Source: Apiotrichum sp. Y4204
Lineage: Eukaryota > Basidiomycota > Tremellomycetes > Trichosporonales > Trichosporonaceae
Assembly (NCBI GenBank): GCA_025531455.1
Contig: JAMYHL010000047.1
Coordinates: 124,001-188,000, forward strand
Length of the DNA: 64,000 bases
Reading direction: 5' to 3'
The position numbers and the translations under genes were made by a program. Under the pieces are notes generated by a model, which had not been told where the DNA came from, did not search any database, and was given only the letters and a program-made list of their open reading frames with translations. This document shows positions 20,448 to 31,778 of this stretch, piece after piece; position 1 is the first letter of the stretch; the number at the start of each line of letters is the position of its first letter.

Positions 20448-22363
20448 CTAGAGCTTCGCCTGTAGGTCCTTCTGGCTCTGGAACACACGACGGTGTTTGA
20501 GCCACCATTCTATACCCACTTGCTTACTCTCGTCAGGAATCTCATTCATGACGACCTTGAAGGCCTGCCTGGCAAGTTCAATTCGGGAATCCGAGCCATG
20601 AGGTGCGTTGAGTATGATACGGGAGATGCCGTCGAGATACTCCTGCATTTCAGGCTCCGGTATCGACGGAATGGCCGAGATGCGGATCATGTCAAGGGTT
20701 TGTGTGTACTCCTTCGTGTCGAAGGTAATAGTGTCCAAAAGGTCGATGCAGTAGTGAACCAACTCAATGTCGTAGCGCGCCGCAGCACGGATAACGGCGG
20801 TGTAGGCCGGAAGAAGCTGCTCAGTAGTCACACTGCCATCGCGCGATTCCTTCAGGAGACCATTGGCACAGATCCTGACCATAGAGTCCACAAACGACGC
20901 CTGAGTCGAATCTCGTTCCAGGCTGTTGGATGCGACCTCCAGCAACACAAGGAGGAATGCGTTTGACGCCTGGAAGGCGGAGCGGTGCTCGGGGCGGACG
21001 AAGTATCTTTTGTCAGTGAATGCAGATATTCTCAGCGTACCTTGCGGCAAGGGGCATGACGTTATCACGGATCGTTGAAGCGTCGAGAAAATGAACGAGT
21101 TGTTCAGCCACCAGCAGGACAAAGGCTGCAAGTTGGGTTGATTGCTTTTCTCGGAACAGCTGATCAAAGAGCGAGCGCGTTGCTCGCGTGCCTCCCTCGG
21201 ACGCAAGCACATCGAGACACCCATAGAGAAGATCCTCATATCCTTCCATTGTGTGCTCGTTTTGCACCAACGACGCAAACTTGGCCAACGTGAGAACGAC
21301 CAAACTCGAGAACCGTACCGACTGTTCAGAGCTTGGATGGCGGTGTGGGTTGAGCATGACTTCTACGCCCGGCCAGGTAGCGGTTGTGAAGGCGTACAGC
21401 GCAGCCTTTTGTCGTTCCCGCTCTAATTGTCAGCTCCCATGAATTTCACCGGCCTCACCTAAACTTCCTTGCTTTGGTTCAAAGTCACCCAGCTTCTTCT
21501 GGTGTTTCGTCAAACAATCAGAGTGCATACGCTGAACAAATGAAACCAGTTCTTCCCAAGCGTACTCTTGACTTTGAGGGCTGCCCTCGGACAGAGAGAG
21601 GAAAGAGCGCGCCAGACCTCGTGAAACAAGAGCCAGATGATCCATGTCAATCGATTCTGGATCCTCGGAGGCAGACGATATCACATGAGGGAAGCCCAAG
21701 ATCGTGAAGAGCTCGACGTTAAGGCGAGGGACGACTTGCTAGGAATGTGAGCCAATGTTGGGGTCGATTACTCACCCTCAAGTCCAGGGCACGCAGACGC
21801 GCAGGATCGATATAATCGGAAGCTGCAGAAAACAAGTCCAAGGCATCGCAGTTATTCTTCTCGAACCGCTCTGCTAGGGCAATAACAATCTCCTCCTCCA
21901 GTTCGATGCGCGGCTTGTCCCACTCGATATCGGCAACGTCGTCGAGACCCTGGAGCAGGCCAATAAGCACAACGACGGCATTGGTCGTCATTCCCAGTTT
22001 GGTGACCGACTTGACCACAGATTCGAGCCAAGCTCGCGATGCCTTGGCCAGCCGATTGCGGAAGATCCACCCGTCCTTCACTTTGGGGCGCAGTTCGGCG
22101 ACCTTTGCACTAGGAGCAGCGCGAACCGCCGCCTCAACCTGGGTGTGACTAAGAGCCTTCCACAAAGACGGGGAAGTGACCACATCCTGGACAAAAGAGT
22201 CTAGACGTTCTCCATCGAGAGTTGCGACGAAGTGTCCCAGGGCGCCACTGAGAGTCTCGGCTGGAATCTTGATCTCATTGGGGGAGCGGAGAATGTCCAC
22301 AAACGGGTTCAACACCTGGAGGGTTTCCCTCTCAGCGCGCGCTTTAAGGGCCAGTGCCTCCAT
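20448..22363 (-). CDS. Helical repeat-like protein ending in AKL, possible peroxin Pex8
   Basis: About 600 residues, almost entirely predicted alpha-helix, with no recognisable catalytic motif. The start is the ATG at 22361-22363 (MEALALKARAERETL). Three short introns give clean joins: DLR-QVVPRLN, QGSL-ERERQKAAL and AAR-YFVRPEH. The C-terminus is FQSQKDLQAKL, whose last three residues form a canonical type 1 peroxisomal targeting signal. Pex8, a matrix-side peroxin that couples receptor docking to the RING complex, is a helical protein of similar size with a C-terminal PTS1 in several yeasts, so it is my best candidate. The overall sequence is too divergent for me to be sure. An unrelated helical peroxisomal protein is the alternative. 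Confidence 0.7.
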
Positions 22364-22752
22364 GTCGACGGGATGATGAAAATGAGTGTCGGAATAAGTA
22401 GGTAGGATGACTGGAGTGTAACTTCAAGTTGCTCGAATTGTGTTGCACACTGATATGGTCTGCCCCGGGTGGTGGTGCTGATCGTGCTCCGGGTGATCGG
22501 CTTTGAGCGAGACGACGGCTATTGTAACCGGGTTAATCATCGACTGTAAATCGGCCATCAGCGGAAGCAAATGGGCAAATGTGCGGGGCCTCGGGGCCTC
22601 ACAAACGATCCAACACAGACACACACCCCAAGACCAGAACCAGTCTGGATCGATCCTCTCAGACCCTCGACCTCCACTCGATCCACTCTTGCGAACAGAA
22701 TTGTACCTTTCGTCATTAAAGAACCGTTGACGACACTCCTTGCTCGCCCAAG
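22364..22752. promoter_or_regulatory. Divergent promoter region of the AKL-ending gene and GPATCH1
   Basis: 389 bp between two divergent ATGs. No TATA box; C/A-rich toward GPATCH1. Confidence 0.45.
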
Positions 22753-25589
22753 ATGACTTCCAGACTCAAGCATAAGCTTGAGCTCGAGAACGTCAATCTC
22801 AAGAGCAAGTATCTCAACGAATCCTTTGTCCAAGTAGGTACATGATTGTCATCGCCGAAACCTTCCGCTGACCAGCTTCCCCAGATCGGCACTCCTCTCC
22901 CAGCCCTTAGTGAGACCAAGAAGGACACTCAAGAATATCGGCCGCTGTGGGAACAAGAGGTTAGTTACAGATCGATGAATATATCTGATATATGTACAGG
23001 TGCGAGATGAAAAGGGAAGAAAACGCTTCCACGGTGCATTCACAGGTGGATACTCTGCCGGTTACTTCAACAGTGTTGGATCTAAAGAAGGTAACTACTT
23101 GTTGCATTGCACAGGAATGCTGACCTGCAAAGGATGGGCTCCCCAGCAGTTCAAATCCTCAAGAGCGAATCGCGCGTCTCATGTGCAGCGTGCCGACGAC
23201 TTCATGGATGATGAGGACCGCATGCAAATGAACGAGGACAGACATCTGGAAAACACGGAAACCTTTCGTGCTGACCAGTTTGCCGGAACTCGAGAAGCTG
23301 TTCAGGGCAAGGGGTGAGTAACGTTGGCATCGATACATCTGACTCGACTCAGTCTGCCTGGTGCCCTCGAAGCGCTGGTGGTGCCAGCCAAGACCTCCAT
23401 TGGCCAAACGCTTCTCCAGAAGCTTGGTTGGCGCCCAGGTCAGGGCCTCGGACCGCGTGTTACCTTTCGCAAACTGAAGATTCAAGAAGGAAAGCTTGGC
23501 AAGGCTCGCGTCGGCATTGAGGAAGAAGAGGAGGCGGAGGAGGCAGGCAAGCACACATATGCGCCGCGAGACAGTCGCTTGTTAGTCTTCGATGCGAAGG
23601 ATGACAAGGAAGGTCTAGCGTATCAGAAAGGCATGGGGATGGGACGTCTTCCAGCAAGACGAGGCAGTGAGTCGAAGTGCTACCTATTGAACTAATCACC
23701 CCAGTGTATGGTGCGGGTGCGGGTAACGACGAGGACGACCCATACGGAGCAAGTGCTGGCGGGGATTCGGAAAGCAGACACTATGCCTTCGACCTAGGGG
23801 AGGAGGACGAGGATGTAGTTGTGATGGGTGACCAACCCTCTTCACGCGATTCTCGAACCGTGAAAGCTGGGCAGCGGTCCGTTGGAGGACAGGATCGCTG
23901 GCACGATGGTCGTCCGGTCCTCGCAGGATGGGTGTTGGATGTCAAAGGCGTACCCGCTGATAAGTGGTATGTACGCAGGCCGGCTATTCTGCGACCTTCT
24001 GACCTCTAGGTGGCCATTTCCGAAAGTGCCGGCAGGTTGGAAGGCGTCGCCGTCTCGTATATGGGACAGGCTCAAGGCGTCCCCAGAGTCTGAGTCCAAT
24101 CGTGGCGCACCTGGGAGGCCTCTCACACATGAACAAGTGGGTTGTCTGCTTTGATATGACTGACAGTAAGCGCGGTGCTGCTCTAGGCGAGGAACCTCGA
24201 GTGTCCTCGGCGAAGTCCGTCTGGGAGTACATGTCGGAGAAAGACCGTGAACGACTTCAAGCTTTCGCTGCAGCAGCAAAAAGTGGTGCGCCACCACCCG
24301 CATTGTCTCTTGAGCCCGAGCCCGAGCTCTCACCGGAGCGAGCCACAGAGATCATCATTCCCCCACTGTCGCCAAGGACGGCTTCGGCAGCACTTCAGGG
24401 ATTCATGCCCTATGGGGATGACCAGCAAAAGCAGGAGAGGTACCGATCCTATCTTGTTTCGCAACAGTACAACACCAAACACCCTAATCCCCAGCTTCTG
24501 CCGTCCACCAACGTCGAGGAAGTCAATCATGAGCTCGAGGCATTTGCGAAATCGGCACGCATCTTCCGACCAATGTCGTATGCCATGTCGTCGCGGTTCA
24601 CATCTGGAAGTTCATCGCTGGCAGCCGCGGACATGCACCAACCGAAGGCTGGGTTACACGTCCTGGATCCCGCGAAAGCGCTTCAGTTTACTGCAGGCGC
24701 AGCTACGGAAGTCGCGGTACAGAAGACGCTTTCACCTCGCGAACAAGCGGCGGCAAACGGCCAGTTCGGTCAATTGACGCGGGTGGTCAAGGACTTCTAT
24801 CCCGTGAAACTTGTCTGTAGACGCTTCCACGTTGCTGATCCTCACCCTGAGGGACCGCCTGAGGGCAGCGGAACGTCAACTCCAACCGGAGGCGGTGGTC
24901 AAACTGCGGCAGCACCGGGCAGTTCATGGCAGTCCGCGTTTGTTCACCAGGCCGGAACGGAGAAAGAGACTTCGCCGCCATCAGACGACGAGAACGAGGT
25001 GGTCGAAGAACTCGGTGACCGTGCGCCGCGATCGATAACTGAGGTTGGTATGGCCGAGGATGTCAATCAGGGTCGAGATACCCTCACCTACGTCAAACCA
25101 AGCATCGACATCTTCAAAGCTATTTTTGCGAGCGACGACGAAGACGACGAAGAGGACGAGCCTCCGCCCAAGGTTGCCATCGCACCATCCAAGTTTGCGA
25201 CAACAGCAAGTACCGCCCCAAAGGACCCCTTTCCTGTTGACGAGAAACCGGTCGATTACAACACGTTCAAACCCGTCTTCCGTCGTGCCGGTGATGAGGA
25301 GAAGACAGGGGACGACAAGGATAAAGCACAGAGGAAAAAGGAGAAGAAGGAGAAGAAGAAGCGGAAAGGAGTTCTGTCGTTTGACGTCGGGGACGACGAA
25401 GAGGAGGTCGTGGCGCGCGAGAAGCCCAAGAAGAAGGCCAAGGCAAGAACAGAGGTTGTTGAGGAGTGGGTTGAGAAGGCACCTGTCGTTCCACAGCAGG
25501 CTGAGCCACCCGCAAAAACACCTCCTCCATCACATGCCTCTTCTTCTGCGCCTCGATTTGCGAGGAAGGGGGCCGCGGATCTCTGGTGA
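22753..25589 (+). CDS. GPATCH1: G-patch domain protein GPATCH1-like (spliceosome-associated)
   Basis: GPATCH1 is found in late spliceosomes and is thought to activate a DEAH helicase; it is kept in intron-rich fungi and lost from budding yeast. The conserved N-terminal domain reads [18 protein letters not shown], then [20 protein letters not shown] and [14 protein letters not shown]. The G-patch follows: [20 protein letters not shown]. Later blocks include [27 protein letters not shown] and [15 protein letters not shown]. The C-terminal third is acidic, then Lys-rich ([12 protein letters not shown]), and ends ARKGAADLW. The ATG at 22753 is followed by seven short introns; the last (after THEQ, near 24136) uses an AAG acceptor to stay in frame. 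Confidence 0.92.
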
Positions 25590-25860
25590 AGTCGGTCGCC
25601 ATGATAGACCATGTAGCACTAGTAATCGTATTAGTAGAATGATTAGAGAGAAGCATTTCGTGCATTAGAAGAGCATTTGCATACTGTTTTCGCCACTGAA
25701 ACCAATTTTGCTCCCGTTCACAACATTCCAACCGCCACTGACCGTCGTTTGTGGTCCACTGATCCACCAACTTGCATCGAGATCACCGAGGACCTCCATC
25801 TGCATCCATATCCTACTTCTCATCTTCTATCAAAGGGCCTTTTGTCGCCCTATCCCAACA

Positions 25861-28347
25861 ATGTTTGTCAAACGCGCCCGGCCACGACCTTCAACGCGAA
25901 CTCGTGAAGTGGACGACGATGGACCACCTTCTTCCTCAGCCGCATCGCCGGCATCGGTACCGGACGACGAAGCTGTCGGAAGCGTTATGGAGCGCAAGAA
26001 AGCGCAGCAAAGGAAGAAACTCGCCGGCAAGAGTTCACGGCTGAGTTTTGGTGGCGACGATGAGGTAGGTCACCTTTAGTTGTTCGGGTGTCTAACGCGC
26101 AGGCATCAGAGACTACCCCCTTTAAGCAGAAAAAGTCTCTTCTGTCACAAGCCTTGAAGGCAAGTGCTAGCAGCAGCGCACCATCAAGTCCAGGTCCATC
26201 CGCCGGGCAGTCATACTCGCAAGACTATCTTGAGGAGCTGAAAGCGTCAACGCCACATGCGCCTCCTCGTGACCGGTCATCGCAATCTTCGGAACTCTCC
26301 CAGGCGGCAAGGGAAAAATACGGGGACATGATTGTCGAGGACAGCTCTGCGGGTATCCCTGACGCAGCCGCGATTGCTGCAGCAAAGAGTCGGAGAGCTC
26401 AGGGCGCAGTGGCACGGAAAGCCGGTGTTGAGAGCATGTCCATTGGAGAGGACTACATTTCGCTCGGGAAGGAGCCGCATCCGGAGTCCCGTCTCATGCG
26501 TGAGGAGGACGAGGGCGATGATGGCGACGAAGATCTCGCCGAGTACACGGGTGCCAACGACCGATTGTATCTTGGCAAGGAGGCCAATCGTGCGGCCGCT
26601 CGGCGAATGAGGAGTGAGATGGGCGAACTAATCGATGAGCGAGAGGCAGAGAGTGAGAGTGACGAGGAAACCCGCGAGTGGGAGGACACAATCGTTGCCC
26701 GCGCGGGTCATGTCGTGGAGTCCAAGAAAGAAAAACCCAAGACCCAGGGGTATATTCCAAAGCCCAGTGAGTTTTGGACCGCTTTCATAGCTAACCCCCA
26801 GTTCCAAATGCTCGTCCCGTTCCGTCGCTCATGGCATCGGAAACCAAGATTTCACAGCGTCTCGAACAGTTACGTGTCAGCAAGATTGAAGCGGAGTCAA
26901 GTCTTGAGAACGCAACCAAAGATCTTGTCCTTCTGGAGGAGCAAGAGCGTGATCTGCGCAAGCAGGTGGAGGAGGTTGAAGGCAAGCGCGAGTGGGTAGA
27001 GGAATTCTCGGGATGGGCCGAGCTGCTCGGTACTTTCCTAGAGGAAAAGTACCCCAAGCTTGAGGACATTGAGAAGGATTCTGACCATTTCCTGCGCGAA
27101 AAGAATGGAATGGTCACCTCCCGCCGCGCCGAGGACGATGGTGACGATTTGTCGCTCTTCCTCGGTATCCCCCGTCCCGTGGAAGGAGCGGAAAAGACCT
27201 CAATCCTCGATTCATCAAGCGCCAACTCGGATTATCGCAGGGTACGGCGGATGGCTAGGGAAGACCGCCGTGCCAGGAGAATCGGGGTGCTTGCCTCGGC
27301 GGCAACACAGGCGGATGAGGGTTTCTCTACGGATTCGGACCTTGAACCGGAGGTCTTTGACGACTACACCGCCTCACAACACGACCTTGAGCGTCGAGTT
27401 CACGCTTTGCTTGAGGACGTCAAAGCAGAAGACTTCCGATACCCGGACCGCGGTTTGGCAGTGCGGTTTGCCGACTGGCGCAAACGGTACCCCGAGGACT
27501 ACGAGGGCGCGTTCGGTGGTTTGGCGTTGGTACAGGCATGGGAGTTCTGGGCCCGCGGCGAGATGGTAGGCTGGGATCCTCTAAGGGTAAGTTATAGTCT
27601 CGGTCATTGTAAGCTGATATGTCAGGACGACAGGCATATCGAGAACTTTACGTGGTTCACCGCACTGTACAACTACTCGCGGCCGCAGTCCCAAGGAGAC
27701 GACGATGACATGGACCTTGATGAGCTCGGACCCGACGGAGATCTTGCCTCCGAAATGGTGAACAAAGCGGTGGTTCCGCTCCTAATCCGCGTACTTGGCG
27801 CCGGGGCGTACGATCCTTATTCGACACCGCAAACGCGACGCGCAGTTGATTTGGTGGATGTTGTTGCCGAGTTGACTGGCAAAGAGAGCAAGAAGTACCA
27901 GGTAAGAAACGAGCTCAATGATACTCGACTCACACATAGTCTTTAATCAAGGCCCTGTTGGGTGTCTTCCAATCTCACATCTTCTCCCTCGCCTCTGCGG
28001 TGGCCACGTCGGGAGGGCCTACTGCAACACCTCCTCCACCATACGATCCCTCATCAAGATCGGCAATGGAGCGCTACGTTCGGCGGAGAATGAAGCTCCT
28101 ACGAAACCTGCTACTGTGGCGTCGCGTCGCACCCACGGAGGTGTCCGATCTCGTCGCGCGGGTGGTATCTGTTGTCATCCGCCCTATCCTCGTGAAAACG
28201 TGGGAGGGAGGGGGCCAAGAAATGGCCAAGAAGGTAAGCTCAATCGGCCTCCTCTTCAAACCTCAGCTGACACGACAGGTGCTGGAGATGGTTGGGCAGC
28301 ATCTCTCTCCCAATCTTGTATCCTTTCTTCGAAATGGGGCCAAGTGA
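25861..28347 (+). CDS. GCFC-domain splicing factor (PAXBP1/GCFC2-like)
   Basis: Members of this family bind TFIP11/Ntr1-type G-patch proteins and act in spliceosome assembly or disassembly. The basic start MFVKRARPRPSTRTREV precedes a disordered acidic/Ser region. A coiled coil follows (LEQLRVSKIEAESSLEN through LRKQVEEVEGKREW). The GCFC domain contains VRFADWRKRYPEDYEGAFGG, GEMVGWDPLR, DDRHIENFTWFTALYNY and a helical C-terminal part ending LSPNLVSFLRNGAK. The ATG at 25861 starts the first exon, which ends with GGDDE. Five introns are seen, with clean joins at DDE-ASETT, KP-IPNARPVPS, LR-DDRH, KYQ-SLIK and AKK-VLEM. It lies 271 bp downstream of GPATCH1 in the same orientation. Confidence 0.88.
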
Positions 28348-28751
28348 TGAATTGCTGCGAGGCCCCAGCAATGCATGTAGTATAGTAACGAAAAGCCACA
28401 GGTAATGGTATTACTGACCTGCGAGAATCTTCTTTCACCCACTCCCTTACCTCCCACTTTCCCGAAGAGCGACAAGTGGTCCTTCGGGATTGCTTGTCAA
28501 AGCTTCATGTCAGCAGAACGGGCATGAAGGCAAGCTCAATCGGAATATTAAAGCTGGTGCTTTCTGCCCTCCTATCCCTGTTCGCCGGCCGACTCCAGCG
28601 TTCCTGATGGATTGACGAGGTTCGTTCCGCCCCATACACTACATACATTGATATAGCATGATACAACAAAAGTCCCTGATGATATGTACATACTATGATT
28701 GTCACTATGAGATACGTCTTGCGCTCCAGATACTCAACGGTCGATGGTGAG
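28348..28751. other. Convergent intergenic region
   Basis: About 400 bp between the converging GCFC and unknown nuclear genes. It should hold both 3' untranslated regions. Nothing else is evident. Confidence 0.45.
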
Positions 28752-30347
28752 CTAGAACTGGTACAGCGCCTCGTCAAATTCGGCGTCAAGCATTGCCTCG
28801 TACTCTTCAACGGACAGAGGGTCCGCATCTTTCTTGGCTTTCTTACTCGGGTTGCCATCTGCCTTAGTATCACCGGTAACAGAGTTGGACACTGCGGCTT
28901 CCGTGTTGTTGGTTTCTTTCTCCCTCGGCGGACTCAGCACGGGTTCTTCCTGGGCGACATCCTCGGTTTCCTCAAGTTTGCGCTTCTTCACATAGTCCGG
29001 ACTCAGCTCCACAGGTCCTTTGATCTGCTCAAGGATCTTGGCGACGCTGACGCTCCCGCGCTGTCCCCATCGTTCAACGTCGGGCTTGAACTCGCTCTGC
29101 AACGTCAGTCTGATATTCTGATCCACGAGAGCCACGGACGTAGAGATCCAGAGCGACAGAGTCCAATTCCTCGGGCGTATACGACTCCGCCACGAGCTGC
29201 AGTGCGCCCATCACGTGCGGCGTAAACGTCTTGAATGCCCGGGTGATGTACAAGAACGCCTGAAGTGAGCACCATGGGAGCTGCAGGAAGGTACCAACCA
29301 CACTTGGCTCGACAGGCACGCCCTTCTGGATCGCCCGCCACATTCCGTCTGGGCGCTCGATGACAGGACTGTCGTGAGTTCACACTCTACCTTTTGGCGG
29401 CTCACATTCTGATGTCAGCTCTGCAACGCCAAACGACATACTTTAATCGCATCAGACCAACCCATGGCTGGCTGCTCCCGACCTTGTGCTCCTCCTTGAC
29501 CGGTCGCGATCCGGGAATATGGTAGTTTGCCTCGCCTGGCAGCTCCCGAATCTCCTCCTCGGCCGCGCGCGTGTCATGGCTGTTCAAAATGTTGCCCAGC
29601 GCAAGGGCATGCTTGAGACTCCCGATATGCACATACACGTGCGCAAGGGAGAGCGACTCTTCCACATCAAAACCCAGCCGCCGCGCCACGCAGTATGCCC
29701 ACGCGGTCTTCAGCGGTGCGCGGTTTACCGTAAGACTGATGGCGAGGAGGTCCTGCCGTCAGCAAACTGTCATACCTTGCTCTTAACTTACCTCGGGCTC
29801 ACGGATCTCGTGAAACTCAAACGACTCGGGTACTACCGGGGTGTTGGCGTTGAGTGGGTGGAGGAGGTCGTCATCGCGCTTCCACTTTTTTTGCGGTGAC
29901 TGAAGTGGGTGTCAGTCAACAGCAGAGAAAAATATTTGGGTCTGGGATCGTGGGCAGGTCTGCCAACCCATCACTCTCCGAGGCGACTTACCTGCCCGAC
30001 GGAAATGCCCTTCACGGCGTTGATGATGACCTTTCGAGCATCCTTATCTTCCACCAACTCCTTGATGCGGTCGGTATCGATTGCTCCGAGCTTTGCGCGC
30101 GTGTTGTAGTCCTTGTACCTGTGTGTCAGTGGATTGAAATGGGTAAGACTTGAAATGGCATGCGGGTCCCGTCAGGAAAGGAAGTGCCCCTTCGGAAATG
30201 CAGATGAAGAGGGGCCTCTCACTCACGCTTTGCCTGCGAATGCCATCGCGGCGCGCATCGGCGCACCTTGGCCCGTCAGCAGTCGAATCCACTCTTGCAG
30301 CGGGAGCACGGCGTCAGGATCCAGTGGTGCTGGTTTCTTTGGCGGCA
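28752..30347 (-). CDS. Conserved-looking nuclear protein of unknown function
   Basis: I do not recognise the family. The spliced protein (about 430 residues) starts MPPKKPAPLDPDAVLPLQ. It has a helical middle with AWAYCVARRLGFDVEESLS and LAHVYVHIGSLKHALALG, then PWVGLMRL-NPVIERPDGMW, and a segment AFKTFTPHVMGALQLVAE. The tail is charged and nuclear-signal-like (DYVKKRKLEETED, PSKKAKKDADPL), ending FDEALYQF. Six introns are needed, at about 30230, 29996, 29890, 29795, 29360-29430 and 29110-29150; two donors are weak (GTCCGT near 29145). The codon pattern and frame restoration across introns say it is a real gene. It converges on the GCFC gene and is divergent from the NMNAT-like gene. Confidence 0.75.
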
Positions 30348-30794
30348 TAATCGATGTAGTTCGTAGAGATAGGGGTTGTGGAAAGACAGCTTGTGTGAAT
30401 TGGTTGTTTTTTGTACCACTGGCCACTGGTGGTCTCGTCGCACATGACGTACTCGTAACATGAGCAATCCGGGGTATGGGTTGGGATGAATGAGTCAAGT
30501 CCAGTCATCCTTGCGCATCCGCCCTTTCGTTTCCGTGCCTACCTGTCAATGTCGCCTGCACGGCCTGCACACCCGTACACGCTATCTGTCATGCTGTCAC
30601 ATGTCAAAGTTACCCGAACAGCGAGCAATCCGATTTCGATGGCATCAAGTGATGAAGAGGCAGTGACGAGGCCGTGAATGGGCTCAAGCTGAGTGCATAT
30701 TCATCCACAATCAACAAGGGCACAAGGCAAGGGACGGGTATATGATACATCAACAACATTTGCCCATCTTGCCTCCATCCATTCCTCTACATCA
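30348..30794. promoter_or_regulatory. Divergent promoter region, unknown nuclear gene / NMNAT-like gene
   Basis: 447 bp between divergent starts; no clear TATA box, no further gene. Confidence 0.45.
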
Positions 30795-31628
30795 ATGCTG
30801 CCCCCATCACTGCATTCGGCCATCACGCGCGCGTGCTCCTCGACATTCAGCGGCGTCGAGCTGCTCTCACCGCCGCGCAACTGGCCACTGAGCGCCGGCC
30901 GGGCCCACATTGCAGTCCTCGACAGCTCGTTCAACCCCCCGACACGAGCGCACCTCGCCATCGCCGCGTCTGCATTTCCACCTCCGCACAGCGTGCACCC
31001 TCACATCCACGATCCAGGACCATATACTGCCCGCCTTCTCCTCTACTCCCCCAAGAACGCAGATAAGACCCCCAAGGCTGGCGACGCCAACCCCGCTCAA
31101 CGCGCAGCCATGATGCTCGCACAGGCACGCGCTCTCGACGCCGTCACTCGGGTTAACGAATCAGTCGAGGGAGACGCGGTGGCCGTCGGCCTCGTGCAGG
31201 CCCCCACGTTCGTCGCCAAAGCGGAAGCGCTTATCGCCCAACTTGGCGCTCTCGACGCAAATCCCGACCCGCCAGCACTGACGTTCCTAGTCGGTACGGA
31301 CACGCTCGTGCGCATATTCGAGCCGCGATACTATTCCGACATGGGAGCCGCCCTCGAAGCGCTCTTCGCCTGCGCGTGGCTCGTGAGCGTGAGGCGAGGC
31401 GACGAGGCTGCACGAGCGGAGGAGGACGCTCTTTTGAGGAGGCCGGTGGTAGCACCATGGGTCGCTGCTGGAAAAGTGCGTCTCGTGGACGCCCTGGAAG
31501 ACGTTGGCGGCGTGAGTAGCACAGCGGTGCGGGACGCCGTGCGACGAGGCGCGGCCGACGAACTTGAGGCACTGGTCGTGCCCGAAGTCGCTGAAATGTT
31601 GCTGAGAGAGGGGTTGTACCTCCTATAG
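30795..31628 (+). CDS. Nicotinamide-nucleotide adenylyltransferase-like protein (Pof1-type)
   Basis: An intronless 277-residue nucleotidyltransferase of the HxGH superfamily. The nucleotide-binding motif appears as VLDSSFNPPTRAHLAIA, in which Thr-Arg-Ala-His takes the place of His-x-Gly-His; this Thr variant is seen in NMNAT-related proteins. The central FLVGTDTLVRIFEPRYY and the late GGVSSTAVRDAVRRG (ISSTxxR-type signature) complete the active site. The length fits the yeast Pof1 group rather than Nma1/Nma2, which are longer. It may make NAD from NMN or act on a related substrate; activity is not provable from sequence. The start is the ATG at 30795 (MLPPSLHSAITRA); the protein ends LLREGLYLL. 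Confidence 0.85.
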   Translation: MLPPSLHSAITRACSSTFSGVELLSPPRNWPLSAGRAHIAVLDSSFNPPTRAHLAIAASAFPPPHSVHPHIHDPGPYTARLLLYSPKNADKTPKAGDANPAQRAAMMLAQARALDAVTRVNESVEGDAVAVGLVQAPTFVAKAEALIAQLGALDANPDPPALTFLVGTDTLVRIFEPRYYSDMGAALEALFACAWLVSVRRGDEAARAEEDALLRRPVVAPWVAAGKVRLVDALEDVGGVSSTAVRDAVRRGAADELEALVVPEVAEMLLREGLYLL

Positions 31629-31778
31629 TGTCGCATAGACTTTCAACAGGCACCAACAAGATAGACACACAGAGATCCAAGATGCATAATGCCAGCAACT
31701 AAATGCAATGCAATGCCATGCTGTGACGTTTGACAGATGCTGATGGGAACGAGGGGAGACAGGTAGGTTTCTATCTAT

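Noticed and set aside
23140..23170. GTTCAAATCC, B-box-like
   Set aside because: It lies inside a conserved GPATCH1 exon ([11 protein letters not shown]) with no tRNA fold around it.
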